A stretch of DNA of 64,000 nucleotides, taken from NCBI GenBank assembly GCA_001939145.1, contig LSRX01000696.1, positions 25,398-89,397 on the forward strand, written 5' to 3'. The notes below the pieces were generated by a model that was given only the letters and a program-made list of their open reading frames with translations, had not been told where the DNA came from and did not search any database. The DNA is from Symbiodinium microadriaticum (lineage: Eukaryota > Sar > Dinophyceae > Suessiales > Symbiodiniaceae). The position numbers and the translations under genes were made by a program. The first letter of the stretch is position 1. Every line of letters begins with the position of its first letter. Positions 46,543 to 59,615 of the stretch are shown piece by piece.

Positions 46543-47554
46543 CCAGGTGAAAAACGGAGCCAAAGGTGACACCATCGCGATCTGAATGATCTGTCGACTG
46601 CAGACTCAACCATGACCCCGTGCATGACAATCTTCCGGCAGGATTGACTATGCCTACTTCCCCCCTTCAGGATTGACTGCCTCTGTGTCAGGAGCTTAGA
46701 GTCTAGAAGCCAGTAGCACGCCGCTATCCTGATGAAATCCATGGTGCCCTGGACTTGCCGCCATAACTATCAAGTTGAACTCGCCACTGAGGTTACGGAA
46801 GCTGCATGCAGCGGTCAAGCACCTTGGAAGAGCCCTGAACCCTAAACCCTAAACATTAAGTTAAAAATCCTGAGCCCCAAACACTAGATCCCAAATCCTA
46901 AACCCTAACCTCAAACCTTAAACATAACAGCTACTGCGGGAGCATCATCCGAAGGAACCTCGCCAAGCTGACATCGAGAGGGCTGAGGCATTCGGGAAAA
47001 CCCTACGAAGTCAAAGCTCCAAGGCCACAGGGTGTGGGGTCTGGGCTTTGGGGCTCAGGGTCTTGAAAGCCACATGATAAAGTGCCCTAAACCCTAAACC
47101 GCCCTAAACCCTCTGATGAAGATCAGGCCCAGTCACACGGGACAGGAGCCGTGCAAAGAATGCGGCAGGATCTCAGTCGGGGGTTTGCGGAGAAAAAGGG
47201 AGGTCGAGGAAAGAGCTGAGTTTAGGCCTCGAAACCCATCGCCGGACCCTAAGCCCCAAAGCCCCAAAGCCATGGTTTTCGGAGGAGAGCTAGGAGGCTC
47301 CTGAAGCATGGACTTGCAATGCCCTTCTGCATGTTTCCTGTGTGCAGTCAGGCCATGAACGGCTCAGAAACTGAGTGCAACAGATCCACACGCGGCCCTC
47401 GAAACGTAGAGCCACCTGACCGTATGCAGTCTGAACCAAGCCGCGAGAGGCCTGAAACTTACTGGACCCGTCTGCAAGCCATGCACTCCAAACTCAGCCC
47501 CTAAGCCCAAAAGATTTCAACGCGAACCTCGAACTCTCAAAGTGCAGATCTGAG

Positions 47555-47650
47555 AACTAAACCCCTAAACCCTTAATACCTCTACAACCCCTAAACCCCT
47601 AAACCCCTAAAACCCCTAATCCTCCAAGCCCCTACACGCCCTAAACATCC
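47555..47650 (-). repeat. CCCTAAA telomere-like tract
   Basis: Repeated CCCCTAAACCCCTAAAACCC words over about 95 bases with a few substitutions. Confidence 0.75.
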
Positions 47651-47959
47651 CGGAAACCGGACCCCACGCCCCAAAAGTCTATGGACGGCTCAGCCTCGCA
47701 CAAGCCGGCCCATCAAGTCATGGCTACGGAAAACCACCTCGGAGATTAGGTACTACACAGCTTCATTCATTTTGTAGTCTTGTTCGTATTACTAGTAACT
47801 AGATTACGGTATGATGATTACTGTTCTTATTGTTCCTGCTATTACGACTATTACCACTACTAATTGTTACTACGATACTCACTTTTGCCACTATTTCTAC
47901 GATCATTATGTTGACCCTGGGCTGGGCTGCTCAGCGTTGAAGAAACCCCATTCTGGTGT

Positions 47960-48180
47960 TAGGGTTTAGGGCCTGGACTCTACCATTCATAAGCCCTAGA
48001 CCCTACAGCCTGAATCCTCTACCCTAAACCCTCGGCCCTAGCCCCAAAGCTCTAGAATATACCAGACCATCAAAAACCTATAGAACCCTAAACCCTAAAC
48101 CCCTAAACCCCAAACCTTAAACGCTAAATCCCTAAACCAAAAAACCCTATAAACCCTAATATACTAAACCCTATGCCCTG
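47960..48180 (-). repeat. Degenerate CCCTAAA telomere-like tract
   Basis: Discontinuous CCCTAAACCC, CCCTACAGCC and CCCCAAACC words over about 200 bases, densest at 48083-48160. The first 30 bases contain a unit in the opposite orientation. Confidence 0.65.
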
Positions 48181-50639
48181 ACTTGAAGACCACCCCGGAG
48201 CAGAACGAAATCCTAAAGCCCAGACCATCCAAAGATAGGTGACGTAATCGTTAGAATAGGGCTTCTGTAAGGGTTCCTTAAGACGTTTTATGATGGCCAT
48301 TCTGGGCTTATAGTACATAGAAGCATGTTTGTGGAGTAGGTGATGCTTTAACTATCAATCTGTGATCGAACTTGCAACTCAAGCCCCAAACCATTAAACA
48401 AAACAACGAAAGCAAACTACGGGAAGACGCCGCTTGGCGTTGAAGCAGCTCATCGAGGTTGCGAAGCGCCTATAGATTCGATGGGCTTGGTGGAGCCCAA
48501 ACACGTTCCTGCTTCTCGGAACCTGAACAACAAGAACCAGAACGACAAAGTAACAATGACAACAACAACAACGTCAATAACAAATACAACACTAACGATG
48601 CAATGACAGTAATAACAACACAAAAGTACAAGTAATAAGAATAATACTAACATGGCAGTAGTAATTGACATAATAACAACAATACAAAAATGCTAATCAT
48701 AATAGTGATGCTGGTGATGATGATGATGATGATGATGATGATGGTGGTAAAAATGATAATGATGACCATAGCAACAATGAGACCAAGGATAACACTAGCA
48801 AGAATAATTGACATGCTAGTAATCATGCCAACGACACCCTCTCTGCCCCCCTCTCTCAAAAACGTACCGTTCTGATCATAAATTTTCCTAAACCCTAAAC
48901 CCGAAACCCTAAACCCTGTTTTACAGCTTCAAGAGCCGGGCGGCAAGCCGTCCTTGCGCTGGGCGAATTCGGAGCCCGGCCTCTTCTTCGCCCCGGGCTT
49001 TGGTGTTAAGGGCCGTTTTTTGGTATCTTTTGCTGGGGATTAGGGTTTCGGGTTCAGGGCTTTTCTCCGGTTTAGGATGTCTGGTTTGAGGGTTTTGGGG
49101 CTTTAGCGTTTATGGGGTTTTTGAGGGTCCCTGTTTTCGCGCGGGCTCTTTTGCGTCCGCCTCAGTGACGTCCGTAATTCCGTATCGATGTTATAAGCTC
49201 TTTTCGGCGTTTTATTAAAGATCCCTTGTCAATTTCCTTGTGCCTCAAATAGGTTCACCAGCGAAGCGTGGTGTCCAATCCAACTGCCTTTATAAAGGGG
49301 GCCGCCCTGCCATCCAATCTCGCAGCGCTGATGCGCCAGACGGCTGGTGATGGAATTAGACGCTTCTGGACAGCTGGGGCTGGCCTTGTGCCCAACTCCT
49401 GCCCAGATCACAACATCTGGCCAGCAAGCCTAGAGCTTCTAAGAAACCTCAGGATAGCGTGCCCGGATCGCTCGGGGCCTGGGGATTGAGCTTTGTTCTG
49501 ACTTTTTCGGGATTTGTGGGACCACACCGCTGGCTGGTTTGAGGCTGAAGGAGTTGGGTCGCAAAAGCGGGGGTTTCAGGGCTTCGGGCTCTGAAACTCA
49601 GGATGTCGGCTGAGTGTTTAGAGGGTTCAACTTGGGGGAGTCGACGCGGGCTACAAAAAAGACCTCAAGGTGGGGTTGAGTCACCGGTAGCTATTTCGAC
49701 ATACTTGGGACCATGTAGGTTTTGGGTTAGGGCTTGGGATGTAGATATCGCGCTACTAAGCTTTGCCTTATCATACTAGACTAGACTAGACTAGACTAGA
49801 CTGCATTACATTTCATGGCATTACTTTGCACATGCGCAGGCTAGCTCTCATGCTACGAACAGACTGATTCTTTCCCGACAGCGTAGATTCTGCACGTCAA
49901 GCAGAAGCAACACGGACAAGAGAAGTCGCGAACCCTGGGTTGTAGTTTTGGGGCCCTGAAAAGTACTTTTGAATCGGTACCTCTATAGAAACCATAAGGG
50001 AAATTGTTAAGGACCTTCATCCTCCGGAACCAGAAGCCCTATAGTCCTCAAGCCACGAACCCTCCGACGCCTTGCAAACATCCTGCAACCGTGGGAGTTC
50101 GCCTTGACATCAGCAGGCGAGCTTCACTAGGCTCGTCTTACAGAGCGATTTAGGGTTTAGGGGTTTAGGGTTTAGGGTTTACTTTACTTTACATCGCTCT
50201 TATGGTGCATTACTCCATCCCAGCCTTCCCCGCTTCTGATATTCCAACAGCGGAATGCGAGTGTCGCTTCAACTGCACTTTACAACTAAACACGTTGCTG
50301 CCACTGAGCCCCATCGCCAAAGTCGGAGCTACTTTCAAAGATCTCGACTCAGATCCAGAGATCTGCTTTGACAGGCAACTCTCAACGTCTAAATCCTGAT
50401 CACCGATGGATTGAGAACCTCTTCCCCTGCATGTCTCAGTTGCTATCTCTTTGTGCCCTAAACCCTAAACCCCGGGTGTGCATGAGTGCATGCAGGCGTG
50501 CGCGTGTGCGTGTATTACTTGCCTATTCGACTATTCGGCTCTTGGTGTACATCCCGTATTTTTAGTTGACTGCAATTATCGAACCCGAACCCTTTATATG
50601 TGCATATATGTAAATAAACAAACAAATACAAAAATATGA

Positions 50640-50678
50640 ATATAAATATAAATTATATGTATCAATAAATAGATAGAT

Positions 50679-50715
<37 letters not shown>

Positions 50716-50735
50716 TAGATAGATATTAAGATATA
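50640..50735. repeat. (AT)n and (GATA)n microsatellite
   Basis: TA runs flanked by TAGATAGATAGA on both sides. The tyrosine/isoleucine frames on the minus strand are artefacts. Confidence 0.93.
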
Positions 50736-51438
50736 GTATACATATATACACATCTAGCCTTAGTATGTGATATATACCCACAGACACATGTGGCGACACA
50801 GATATAACAGCATCGAGCCATGACCAGGGCAGAACCGACAAGTATGTTCGGTTGATTTCACATAGATCCATTGACAGGCCACGTGCTAGAACAAAGCAAT
50901 AACGTCTGGCAGCTCGTATCACATAAGATACGGTTGTGTGCGTGTGTGTTCGAGCCTAAATGCACATGTCCTTGCTAATGTACCCTGGAAGGCTCGGCTA
51001 CAGGAATAGTAGAACTGAAGTCCTAACATCAATGCTCTTTGAGCCCTCACGTACCTCATCGATCCGCCAAACCGAATACTCAGCCTTTCACAATCCCGCA
51101 CCTGCGGAGCCCTGGAGCGGTGTACTCCACAGATCTCTGCAGCCTACAGCCGCCTTCAACAGACTTCTTCAAGGGAGTCGAGTAGTAGAGGTACAAGCTG
51201 AACCGCGGAAGTCGAAGCCCTGCAACTAAATAACTAAAAAACAAGAAGAACACAAACAATAATAACAATAATACTAAAGATAATAATTCATATAAAAATA
51301 CTGCACGGGACGATAACCCAAGGATCCACAGTGCTACTGTTCACCAGGACCGGGCGCCCAAAGCCATGATCTCCTTTGCATCGGTACGCGGAGCGCCTGG
51401 AGCATGGCTTTAGGCATCAGATTCGGGGGATTCACAGC

Positions 51439-51585
51439 TTTCCGGGGCTTTAGGGTCAGAGCCCGAAACCCTAAATCCCAGACCCCTAAACCCTAAACCA
51501 AACAGCCTGGTTTCTTTCGGGGGCTTTAGGATCAGAGCCCGAAACCCTGAAACCCAGACGCCTAAACCCTAAACCAAACAGCCTG
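51439..51585. repeat. 71-bp direct duplication carrying telomere-like words
   Basis: Two adjacent copies start TTTCCGGGG or TTTCGGGGG, continue through TCAGAGCCCGAAACCCT, and end AAACCAAACAGCCTG. They differ at a handful of positions. Each contains CCCTAAACCCTAAACC. Confidence 0.88.
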
Positions 51586-51937
51586 AATACTTACTACGGA
51601 GGCTGACTCCCGGGCCGAGACTAGACCAGCGAAGAAGCCGACAAACAAGATCCGGTGATTTGCCAGGACACAACGAAACAACAAGAGCTCCTTCAACAAG
51701 AGTTCCTTTGAGGGCTCCTCAGGGGCTCCATAAATAAGGCTTTTCTGGCCGAAATCATTTTAGTAGTTCGTCCTGGGTACAAAAACAAACGTACTATCAA
51801 TAAGACACCAAAATAAGTTTAAGGCCTCTATATTACACCCTTATAGTATCCCTTATGGGAACCCTTATAGTATAGTATAGTATAGTATCCCTTGTAGGCA
51901 CACTTATATTATAGTACCCCTTATAGGAACCCTTCTA

Positions 51938-52823
51938 NNNNNNNNNNNNNNNNNNNNNNNNNNNNNNNNNNNNNNNNNNNNNNNNNNNNNNNNNNNNNNN
52001 NNNNNNNNNNNNNNNNNNNNNNNNNNNNNNNNNNNNNNNNNNNNNNNNNNNNNNNNNNNNNNNNNNNNNNNNNNNNNNNNNNNNNNNNNNNNNNNNNNNN
52101 NNNNNNNNNNNNNNNNNNNNNNNNNNNNNNNNNNNNNNNNNNNNNNNNNNNNNNNNNNNNNNNNNNNNNNNNNNNNNNNNNNNNNNNNNNNNNNNNNNNN
52201 NNNNNNNNNNNNNNNNNNNNNNNNNNNNNNNNNNNNNNNNNNNNNNNNNNNNNNNNNNNNNNNNNNNNNNNNNNNNNNNNNNNNNNNNNNNNNNNNNNNN
52301 NNNNNNNNNNNNNNNNNNNNNNNNNNNNNNNNNNNNNNNNNNNNNNNNNNNNNNNNNNNNNNNNNNNNNNNNNNNNNNNNNNNNNNNNNNNNNNNNNNNN
52401 NNNNNNNNNNNNNNNNNNNNNNNNNNNNNNNNNNNNNNNNNNNNNNNNNNNNNNNNNNNNNNNNNNNNNNNNNNNNNNNNNNNNNNNNNNNNNNNNNNNN
52501 NNNNNNNNNNNNNNNNNNNNNNNNNNNNNNNNNNNNNNNNNNNNNNNNNNNNNNNNNNNNNNNNNNNNNNNNNNNNNNNNNNNNNNNNNNNNNNNNNNNN
52601 NNNNNNNNNNNNNNNNNNNNNNNNNNNNNNNNNNNNNNNNNNNNNNNNNNNNNNNNNNNNNNNNNNNNNNNNNNNNNNNNNNNNNNNNNNNNNNNNNNNN
52701 NNNNNNNNNNNNNNNNNNNNNNNNNNNNNNNNNNNNNNNNNNNNNNNNNNNNNNNNNNNNNNNNNNNNNNNNNNNNNNNNNNNNNNNNNNNNNNNNNNNN
52801 NNNNNNNNNNNNNNNNNNNNNNN
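51938..52823. other. Assembly gap (886 N)
   Basis: Unknown bases. The gap is bordered on the left by TATAGTA-type repeats and on the right by a hexanucleotide array, so repeats probably caused it. Any further exons of the oxygenase to its right could be hidden here. Confidence 1.
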
Positions 52824-52824
52824 T

Positions 52825-52825
<1 letters not shown>

Positions 52826-52910
<85 letters not shown>

Positions 52911-52912
52911 TA
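52826..52912. repeat. (ACATAT)n hexanucleotide array
   Basis: About 13 perfect ACATAT units run directly after the gap; the true length is unknown. Confidence 0.95.
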
Positions 52913-53400
52913 TAAACGGACTATGGTGGAAAAATCTTGCCGAATTTTTCAGGCTTCTAGACTCTAGATTCTCTAGATGTCACCAAACATCCTCCAAGAA
53001 AAGGATCGCGGTGAGGGTCCGAGCTGCCTCTGGGCTGCTGCGTTTGGGATGCAGGGTTCAGTGTTTATGCGAGGGAGCAGCGGTGCGAATCACGAGGATT
53101 ATGCGCTCATTATGGAGGCGCCTTAGCTCGAAAAGTTTATAGTATAATTCTAATGAGGAACCCTAAGGAAAAGAACTTTGAAGGGCTGGGAGGTCAGGAC
53201 AGCAGCAACAACAGGTTTGGAATCATGTTCCCACATCAGCAACCCATGCGACTGAAGTCCCCATCGCCTACACTGAAGCTGTCTTGGCCCTGAACTCTAA
53301 ACGCCCTAAAACCTTATCAAATCCTAAAGCCTAACCCTGAACCGTCACTTCTAAGCCCTTAACCCAAGCCGTTGCGAGGCCCAACATGTTTGATATAATC
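52913..53400. other. Between the hexamer array and the oxygenase exon
   Basis: No gene is seen. It is downstream of the minus-strand exon and would be the place for its next exon, but I recognise no further conserved block such as the second iron-binding histidine. Confidence 0.4.
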
Positions 53401-53580
53401 TCACAGTCCGGAGCACGGAGGGAAGCAGAGAACTCTCGACTTTCTATAGCGCGCCGGCCCCGCCATGGCCTCTATGCTTGAGTCGCGATGCAACTCGTAG
53501 GAATCGCCGACGTCGTACTGCGTGACTTGAAGATACCTTACTACGGGATTCGAGCATTCAGGTTTCGAGCTAGGGGTGCG
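53401..53580 (-). CDS. Probable exon of a prolyl-4-hydroxylase-like 2OG-Fe(II) oxygenase
   Basis: The minus-strand frame reads YLQVTQYDVGDSYELHRDSS. This matches the P4H pattern of L-Q-V, a tyrosine, a glycine, a tyrosine, then H-x-D, where the histidine (codon at 53490-53488) and aspartate (53484-53482) would bind iron. These enzymes hydroxylate proline in proteins, usually in the secretory pathway. The frame stays open to 53847 upstream and stops at 53401, but exon limits are not certain. An acceptor AG occurs near 53537 and near 53570, and a possible donor GT in the SRVL codons near 53425. The distal histidine and the lysine that binds 2-oxoglutarate are not seen, so this is a partial gene or a relic. 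The next exon may lie in the gap. Confidence 0.45.
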   Translation of the reverse strand, partial: RTPSSKPECSNPVVRYLQVTQYDVGDSYELHRDSSIEAMAGPARYRKSRVLCFPPCSGL

Positions 53581-54892
53581 ATCCTCCAACCGCCTTAACT
53601 GGGATAGCATGACATATCCTCTCTCTTCCCAATCAAAAGCAGATAACGTGCTACGCCACCAGTACAATGCCATAGCATGCTTAATCGCAGCAGAAGCCAG
53701 ATCTCTAACCCTGAACCCTAATCTGAAACCCTCTGCCCACCGGTCCCATGCCGGGACTTCCTGATAAAATTTCTGAATCCCCCCGCAGACGGACCTGAAA
53801 CTCGAAAAGGTAGGAGCCGAAATAACTTGAACAGGGTTTCGGGTCATATCGTCTCATAAAACTGGGACAATAAGTGGAATAAAACTGGGACAAGAAGCTG
53901 CATGCTAGTACTAGTCACATTTTTCAGCCCTCTATGTCACAGGATATCTGGAAGGTTTTTGCAATCATCAGTCAGAAGCCATCGGTACACCACGATCCCA
54001 ACAGTTTGGGGAGTCACAAGTTGAGAATTGCATGCACGGCAACTCTCTCTCTCTCTCTCTCTCTCTCTCTGGGCTCACCGGGTGAGGTTCGGTGCGGGAT
54101 GGTATTCTCAAAACCCACCTTTGCAAGAATGCATGTACTGAAAGCTATCCGGCTCAGAATGCTGGCCCACAGAGTGGGGCATCATCGTCGCGGCGTCCAT
54201 ACGCTCGATGATCTCTCGCGTTGCCTTCAGCGTTTGCCATTGGGACGGTCTCGCAAAATCGCGTGAAAATTACCGGTGGCCGGTTCGGAGGTCCCTTATT
54301 CGGTCGGGCCCATACCCCCAGGACGAAGGCAACCGAATCTCAGCAAAGAAAACTAAACATCACATCGGCGATCGCAGAAGCAACTAGGCTACAACGTTCG
54401 GACTTTTGCCTGATGAATCATGCACTCTTGTTCTGCAGGATCAGACCTTCACACCCTTCCCTGCAAACCTAGGCAAGTTGTGAGCTGCACCGGCGAGTTT
54501 CAAAGCCTGTGCCGTGGGTTGTGGTTAAAGGCTTCTGGTCTTGGGTGTAGGGCCTAACCGTTGCCTTATCAGAAGGACATGGCCTTGCACCGAAGCTGCG
54601 CTCAAACTGACTGACCCTCCGGGGCAGCAGCAGCAGTGCTAAGTTCTGTTACGTTTGCTTTTGTTCGCTGTCAGCCCTTCTTCTTCCGTGGGGCCGTTTA
54701 GCACAGTGGACCCTGAACCCAAGCTGAATGGCCTTAAAGTTCCCAAAGGATTCCTTAAAAAAAGGGAGCCGTTTCGAACCCGAGGGCTTCCGAAGTTCGA
54801 GCTGCAAAGCCACCGACTCCGTCATCCAGAGACTTTCCGAGGCAGGCGAAGGCAAAACCCCAGGCTTTGCAGGCTTCTGAAGCTGCCTACAA
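53581..54892. other. Intergenic or intronic, no further exon recognised
   Basis: It contains a (CT)n run at 54042-54070. Earlier oxygenase exons would be expected here on the minus strand, but I found no convincing one. Confidence 0.4.
54042..54070. repeat. (CT)n microsatellite
   Basis: About 14 perfect CT dinucleotides. Confidence 0.97.
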
Positions 54893-55001
54893 ACTACGCT
54901 TGATGATATTCATCCTGCATTACTTGAAGGACCCTAAACTCTGGGAATTATGGTATAGTCCTTATTATGCGTAATGCGGTATTTATATCATCAACAGTAG
55001 G
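54893..55001. mobile_element. Foldback element, family A, copy 2
   Basis: Same arms and interior as the copy at 18024-18132: TTGATGATA, ATCCTGCATTA, GACCCTAAACT and GGGAATTATGGTATA, then the complementary right arm ending CATCAACAGTAGG. Full length, with about a dozen differences. Confidence 0.85.
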
Positions 55002-56240
55002 ATAGTTTCGGATAGATGAACTCTCCTGAATGGCTTAATTTGGGGGTGCCGGGTGGTAGCGGTTGGTGGTTGTGAGATCCAGGGGTAAACCCGGAACCAA
55101 GCGGAAGGCTTCCTCGAAAACTTGCACCCTAAACCCTAAACATGAAGGTTCGGTTTCGACACCGAGGCTTCGGTTTTCGGGGTTTCGGGGCGTTGAGGGG
55201 GGGGGGGGGGAAGGGTCTTCTTGCAAGAGAGCTTCTGCTGTCCAGTTCTCTGGCTTGTTCAACGTCCTCAATCATTGCCGAGAGAGTCTGGAACATCATA
55301 CACCACAAGGTACAATACCCATAACATAGAACTCATACACTACAATAATGCTACAATCTTATGTGTGATCCCTCCTTTCTTAAGCGTGAACTCACCAAAA
55401 ACACACCACGGCAAGAAAAGAGAAAGACCACCTAAACAGTCTTCTTTGTTTTGGACGCAGAGTCGTTGTGAGACCACTTCTCCTGAGCATGGATTGGAGG
55501 AAGCCGGGTTGAGCGGGCAGCGCTTTCAAGCTGCAGTGGAAGGCAGGGCTTTTGCACAGGGCATCGGAGTGTTGACGAAGTGTGCTTTGAGTGCTAGCGG
55601 GTTTGGGACAAATGGACAGATGTATTTCGAGGCCGGCCCACAGTCTTTCGCTACGGTGCAAGCTTCGGGGTTTGTTGGACAGATCATCATTCATCAGCGC
55701 GTAACCAGCAGCACGATGGGAAACATCAGGAGCATGATCAGCCGGACCATCACCATCATCGTCGCTATGATCCTCATGATGAAGTCAAGCACCAACATGC
55801 CGTACAGTAGTTGCTACTCTGCTGGTCTTTGGCCTCCGGGGAGCCACCAAGATATTGAATATTCTCGTGTCTGATCCTTGGGCTTTGGGCTGGAATGTTC
55901 ATGTGATTAGCCCCCGAACTTCAGAAAGTGCCGAGACATTGCACGCAATGCCAACGCTGCAAAACGAGGTGTAGAACCGAACATGACGCACCAAGGACAT
56001 AATAGAGAAAACAAATAAATAAATAAATATATATATATATATATATATATGTATATGTATATTCTGACCTCATACTATAAATAAATATATGTATATATAC
56101 ATAGATAGATATAGTATGAAACAAAGCAGACAAAGCCGAATGTCACCGAGGAGTTCATGGCTTGCCGGGCCATGCTCCCTGACCAGACTCGCGCGGACTC
56201 CATGCGCCCGTGACCTAAGGCACGCGGAGGCGACACAAAA

Positions 56241-56397
56241 ACGAATTGGGGGTTTGGGGTTTGGGGTTTAGGACTTAGGAGGCTACACAACAACGAATTG
56301 GGGGTTTGGGGTTTGGGGTTTAGGGCTTAGGAGGCTACACAACTATGAAAGGGGGTTTGGGGTTTGGGGTTTAGGGCTTAGGAGGCCACACAAACAT
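56241..56397 (+). repeat. 52-bp tandem repeat, three units, with telomere-like core
   Basis: Each unit contains GGGGGTTTGGGGTTTGGGGT then TTAGG, followed by CTTAGGAGGC and CACACAA. The spacings are 52 and 51 bases. Confidence 0.93.
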
Positions 56398-57428
56398 GAA
56401 AGAAATGCACAGCATCCCGGAGTCTCGCACTTTGAGGTCTTAGAGTCTTAGAGTTTAGAGTGTGGGGTTCGGTACCTACGGGAAACCGCATGTACTCGAT
56501 TGGCGAACACGCGTTCCACCCAAATTCATCTGGAGGTGTCACAGGCACCCTATCACAAAGGTAGCCCTATTCAACATGGACACAAACCTCAACCAAACAC
56601 AAGACGCTTTGCTGAATGCTTCGACCAATGTTGCAAAAAAGAGCCTTTATCCTTCATACAACGTGGCAAACAGAAGTCGCAAGCCTACGCTCCAACCACA
56701 GACTTAACATCTAACATCTACTTGATTCTTTAAATTTGACATCGGAAGCTTACTTCAGCAACGCCTCCCATACCAAAGCCATGCAGGTTTTTGCAGAGGA
56801 GGGGCTTCCCGCAAAGACCTGCTGGCATTCCTCCTCCGATGGCTGGTTTGGGTGGAGCCGGATTTCTCGATGATCCGAGACCACGAATGCAATGATACTG
56901 GTGACAACCAACACAGCACTACAGCTCCTCGTTGCTGCTGCATGTTGCAATGGTCCAATAGAAGCCCCGACATCGGCAACGACGACTACTATGTAGATAT
57001 GTGCAGCCTACGACCAGGGGTCCGACCAGTAAGCGACGGCCTTCTACGGGACCTGTACGAAAGTACTATAAGGCCTCGGGCGTGGTCAAGCCCGGCCACT
57101 ATGAAATGTAATCCATAGTGGGAGCCAGGCTTTCAGGGATTCAGTCTGCCGTCAAAGCGGCTTGGGGCCAAGGACAAGAAAGCAGGAGCCCAAAAAATCC
57201 GGGTCCTTGGTTGCGAAGTTATCAATGATGTAGATCAACGGCTTCCTTGCCCGAGATCATGGCTTCCAGCTTAATGGAGTGTGTACAGTGAAGGTGATAT
57301 GCACCGAGCACGCAAGATGCAGGCACCTTCCCAGCAGTGAGGAATGCTGACGAATCCACATCAACAAAATTACTACGAGCCCAGTGTGAGATCGAGAGAC
57401 CGCGTGCGAAATCGTTGATCCCCTACTT

Positions 57429-57434
57429 GCAAAA

Positions 57435-57470
<36 letters not shown>
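57429..57470. repeat. (CA)n microsatellite
   Basis: Two CA runs separated by a short TATA interruption. Confidence 0.95.
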
Positions 57471-58273
57471 AACTCTGAGTGTTTAGGGTTTCGAGGTTAA
57501 GGATTTAGGGTTTGGGAATCCCCAACCCGCGGCCTTGCAAGGAGTTCTGGTGGTCGCCAGTGCTGCTTTCCAGCAGAGCAGGCTGCATCCTGGAGTAGCA
57601 AACTCGCCAAGACTTTAGATTCTGACAAATTGAATAGCACAGCCAAACGCCCGAAACGATGCCAAAGCTTCGGAAGCCTGTCCGACTTTGACTGACGGAG
57701 TACGTGTGAGGTACATGTGCTTTTTGCCAGGTGCCGATGAGGGTGTGCTAGAGAAGATTTATGGATGTGTGAAGATCAGGGCTACGGTATGCGCTTTGGC
57801 ATGTCTCCAAGGAATGCCTCTTTTGCTTCCGACCAAAGGTCTCGCGTTCGATTTTCCTGCAGTGTTTCTGCCGTCGCTCTCCTCCAGGCTGCTGTCCAAT
57901 GCAGATAACAGGACCCCGACAAAAAAACTGTACGAAGCAGGTATAGCTGTTGAAAGTTTGTCATCCGGCCCCGCGCAGCACATCTGTCCATCAGTTCCGA
58001 ACTACCACCAAAAGTGTGGAAACAGCTTCACCTGAAAACCGAAACGACAAACCCATCGAATCCACAACTAACCCCAACATAGGAGATTCAGAAGATGAAT
58101 AAATCAGAAAAAGGATCCTCCAGACAAGGCCCCCTAACATGTACCCGTAGCTTGAAGCAACCCCACGCATCGCTTAATGAGCATCTCAGACTTCCCCGGG
58201 CCTCGCTGTCGGCGGCAGCCACTATCGACACGAGGGCCGCCAAAGAAGAACCCATGGCACTAGGAGTCACGCA

Positions 58274-58392
58274 ACCATGCCCCTAAACCCTAAACCCTAT
58301 AGCCTAAACCCTAAAACCCTATACCCTAAAACCTATACCGTAAACCCTAAATCCTAAACCCTATACCCTAAAACCCTAAACCCTAAACTTAA
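58274..58392 (-). repeat. CCCTAAA telomere-like tract
   Basis: Units of CCCTAAA, CCCTATA and CCTAAAAC cover almost 120 bases with irregular length. Confidence 0.8.
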
Positions 58393-58524
58393 CTCACCGG
58401 ATCGCATAGGGTTTTGGGCTCCGGATACTTGGACCTGAAAAGCCCGGACATCCGAAACAACACTGTCTTCCCCAGATCTCGGGAGGCTGAGAGGGTGTGG
58501 GCCTAGACCTGCACAGGGTTCCGG

Positions 58525-58615
58525 GTTTGGGTTGAGGGTTTAGCATTTAGGGTTTCGGGGTTTAGGGTTGAGGGTTCAGGGTTTAGGGTTACGGTTGAGG
58601 GTATAGGGCTTTTCG
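58525..58615 (+). repeat. TTTAGGG telomere-like tract
   Basis: GGGTTTAGGG, GGGTTGAGGG and GGGTTTCGGGG variants in the orientation opposite to the tract 130 bases to the left, giving a second outward-facing pair. Confidence 0.75.
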
Positions 58616-59484
58616 TAGCCTAGTCCTCGAGCAGGCTCAAGACTCTTTGGACGTCCGTCTGAGCCGGATGCCTGAGCATGACCGTTGGTCCATCAACTAA
58701 GCGAAAGCTCGGGGCCCATACTCAAAAAGTAATGCCCCATAATAAAACGTAATATATGGCACTACAAGTCTATAACGTAATATAACATAATACTGAGTAT
58801 GAAAAAAGCAGATGATATTACAATACTATATAATGTCTGAGATAGCTCTGAGTTTGCGACTGCTCGGGGAGCTTCGGAAACTGAGGAGGGTACACCACCT
58901 GCCGTCGCAAAGCCAATGCCTTACTGACCCGAGATGCTAGCACAGTCATATAAGAACCTGATTAAGATCCCTAATGAGTAAAAAAACTCGCCCTCGCCGT
59001 CGTCATCGCTCATATCGTGTCCACTGGTACTTTGGCCATTCAACGGTGCAACCCCACCTTTCAACCTCGAGTCGGCGCGCTCTGACATTGCACGACGTGT
59101 TCCCTTCCTTGTCAAAACTGAGGAGGGGTCGAAGCTCTGCAGAAGCGGATCAGAGCATTGGCTTCGATGCTTCTTTTCACCCAGAACTCCGAAACTTGCT
59201 GTTCGGGAGATGAAGTGAAGGATGGGGGTTCAGGGTTCAGGTGCGACAATGCTTGTGTAATTCATGAGACTAACATTGAAAGTCGTCTAATGCGGACTTA
59301 TTGGATTTCGGAACTTACGGGCTTTGCATTTCGAGCTAGTGGGGTTCGGGCGAGCCTTCGACCTAGGGCCTTGGGGTACATGGCATCGGGCTAGAAGTCT
59401 TGCGACGTGTGCTTACTGATTCGGCAAGGAGTTTTTAGGGTCTGATCCGAGTTTCATGCGCTGTTAGAAACCCAAATCCCCATA

Positions 59485-59615
59485 CCTTAACCCCTAAACC
59501 CTAAATCTCTAAACCCTAAACCCCTAAACCCTAAACCGCCTAAACCCCTAAACCCTAAACCTCCAAACCCTAAACCCGAAAACTCTAAACCGCCTAAACC
59601 CCTAAACCCTAAATG
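59485..59615 (-). repeat. CCCTAAA telomere-like tract
   Basis: CCCCTAAACCCTAAA words with CCGCCTAAACC interruptions repeated over 130 bases. Confidence 0.82.

Larger units (their letters stand above)
44331..51937. other. Gene-poor stretch dense in telomere-like tracts
   Basis: No gene is recognised. Telomere-like tracts lie at 44966-44992, 45248-45280, 45370-45435, 45525-45575, 46835-46925, 47555-47650, 47960-48180, 48886-48922 and 50147-50182. CTAGA pentamers lie at about 49776-49802, and ATT/AAC-rich trinucleotide zones at 47780-47910 and 48540-48740. A minus frame at 44364-44657 (97 codons) has the look of a possible exon but no recognised domain. The last 110 bases before the gap are CCCTTATAG-type repeats. 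Confidence 0.5.
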
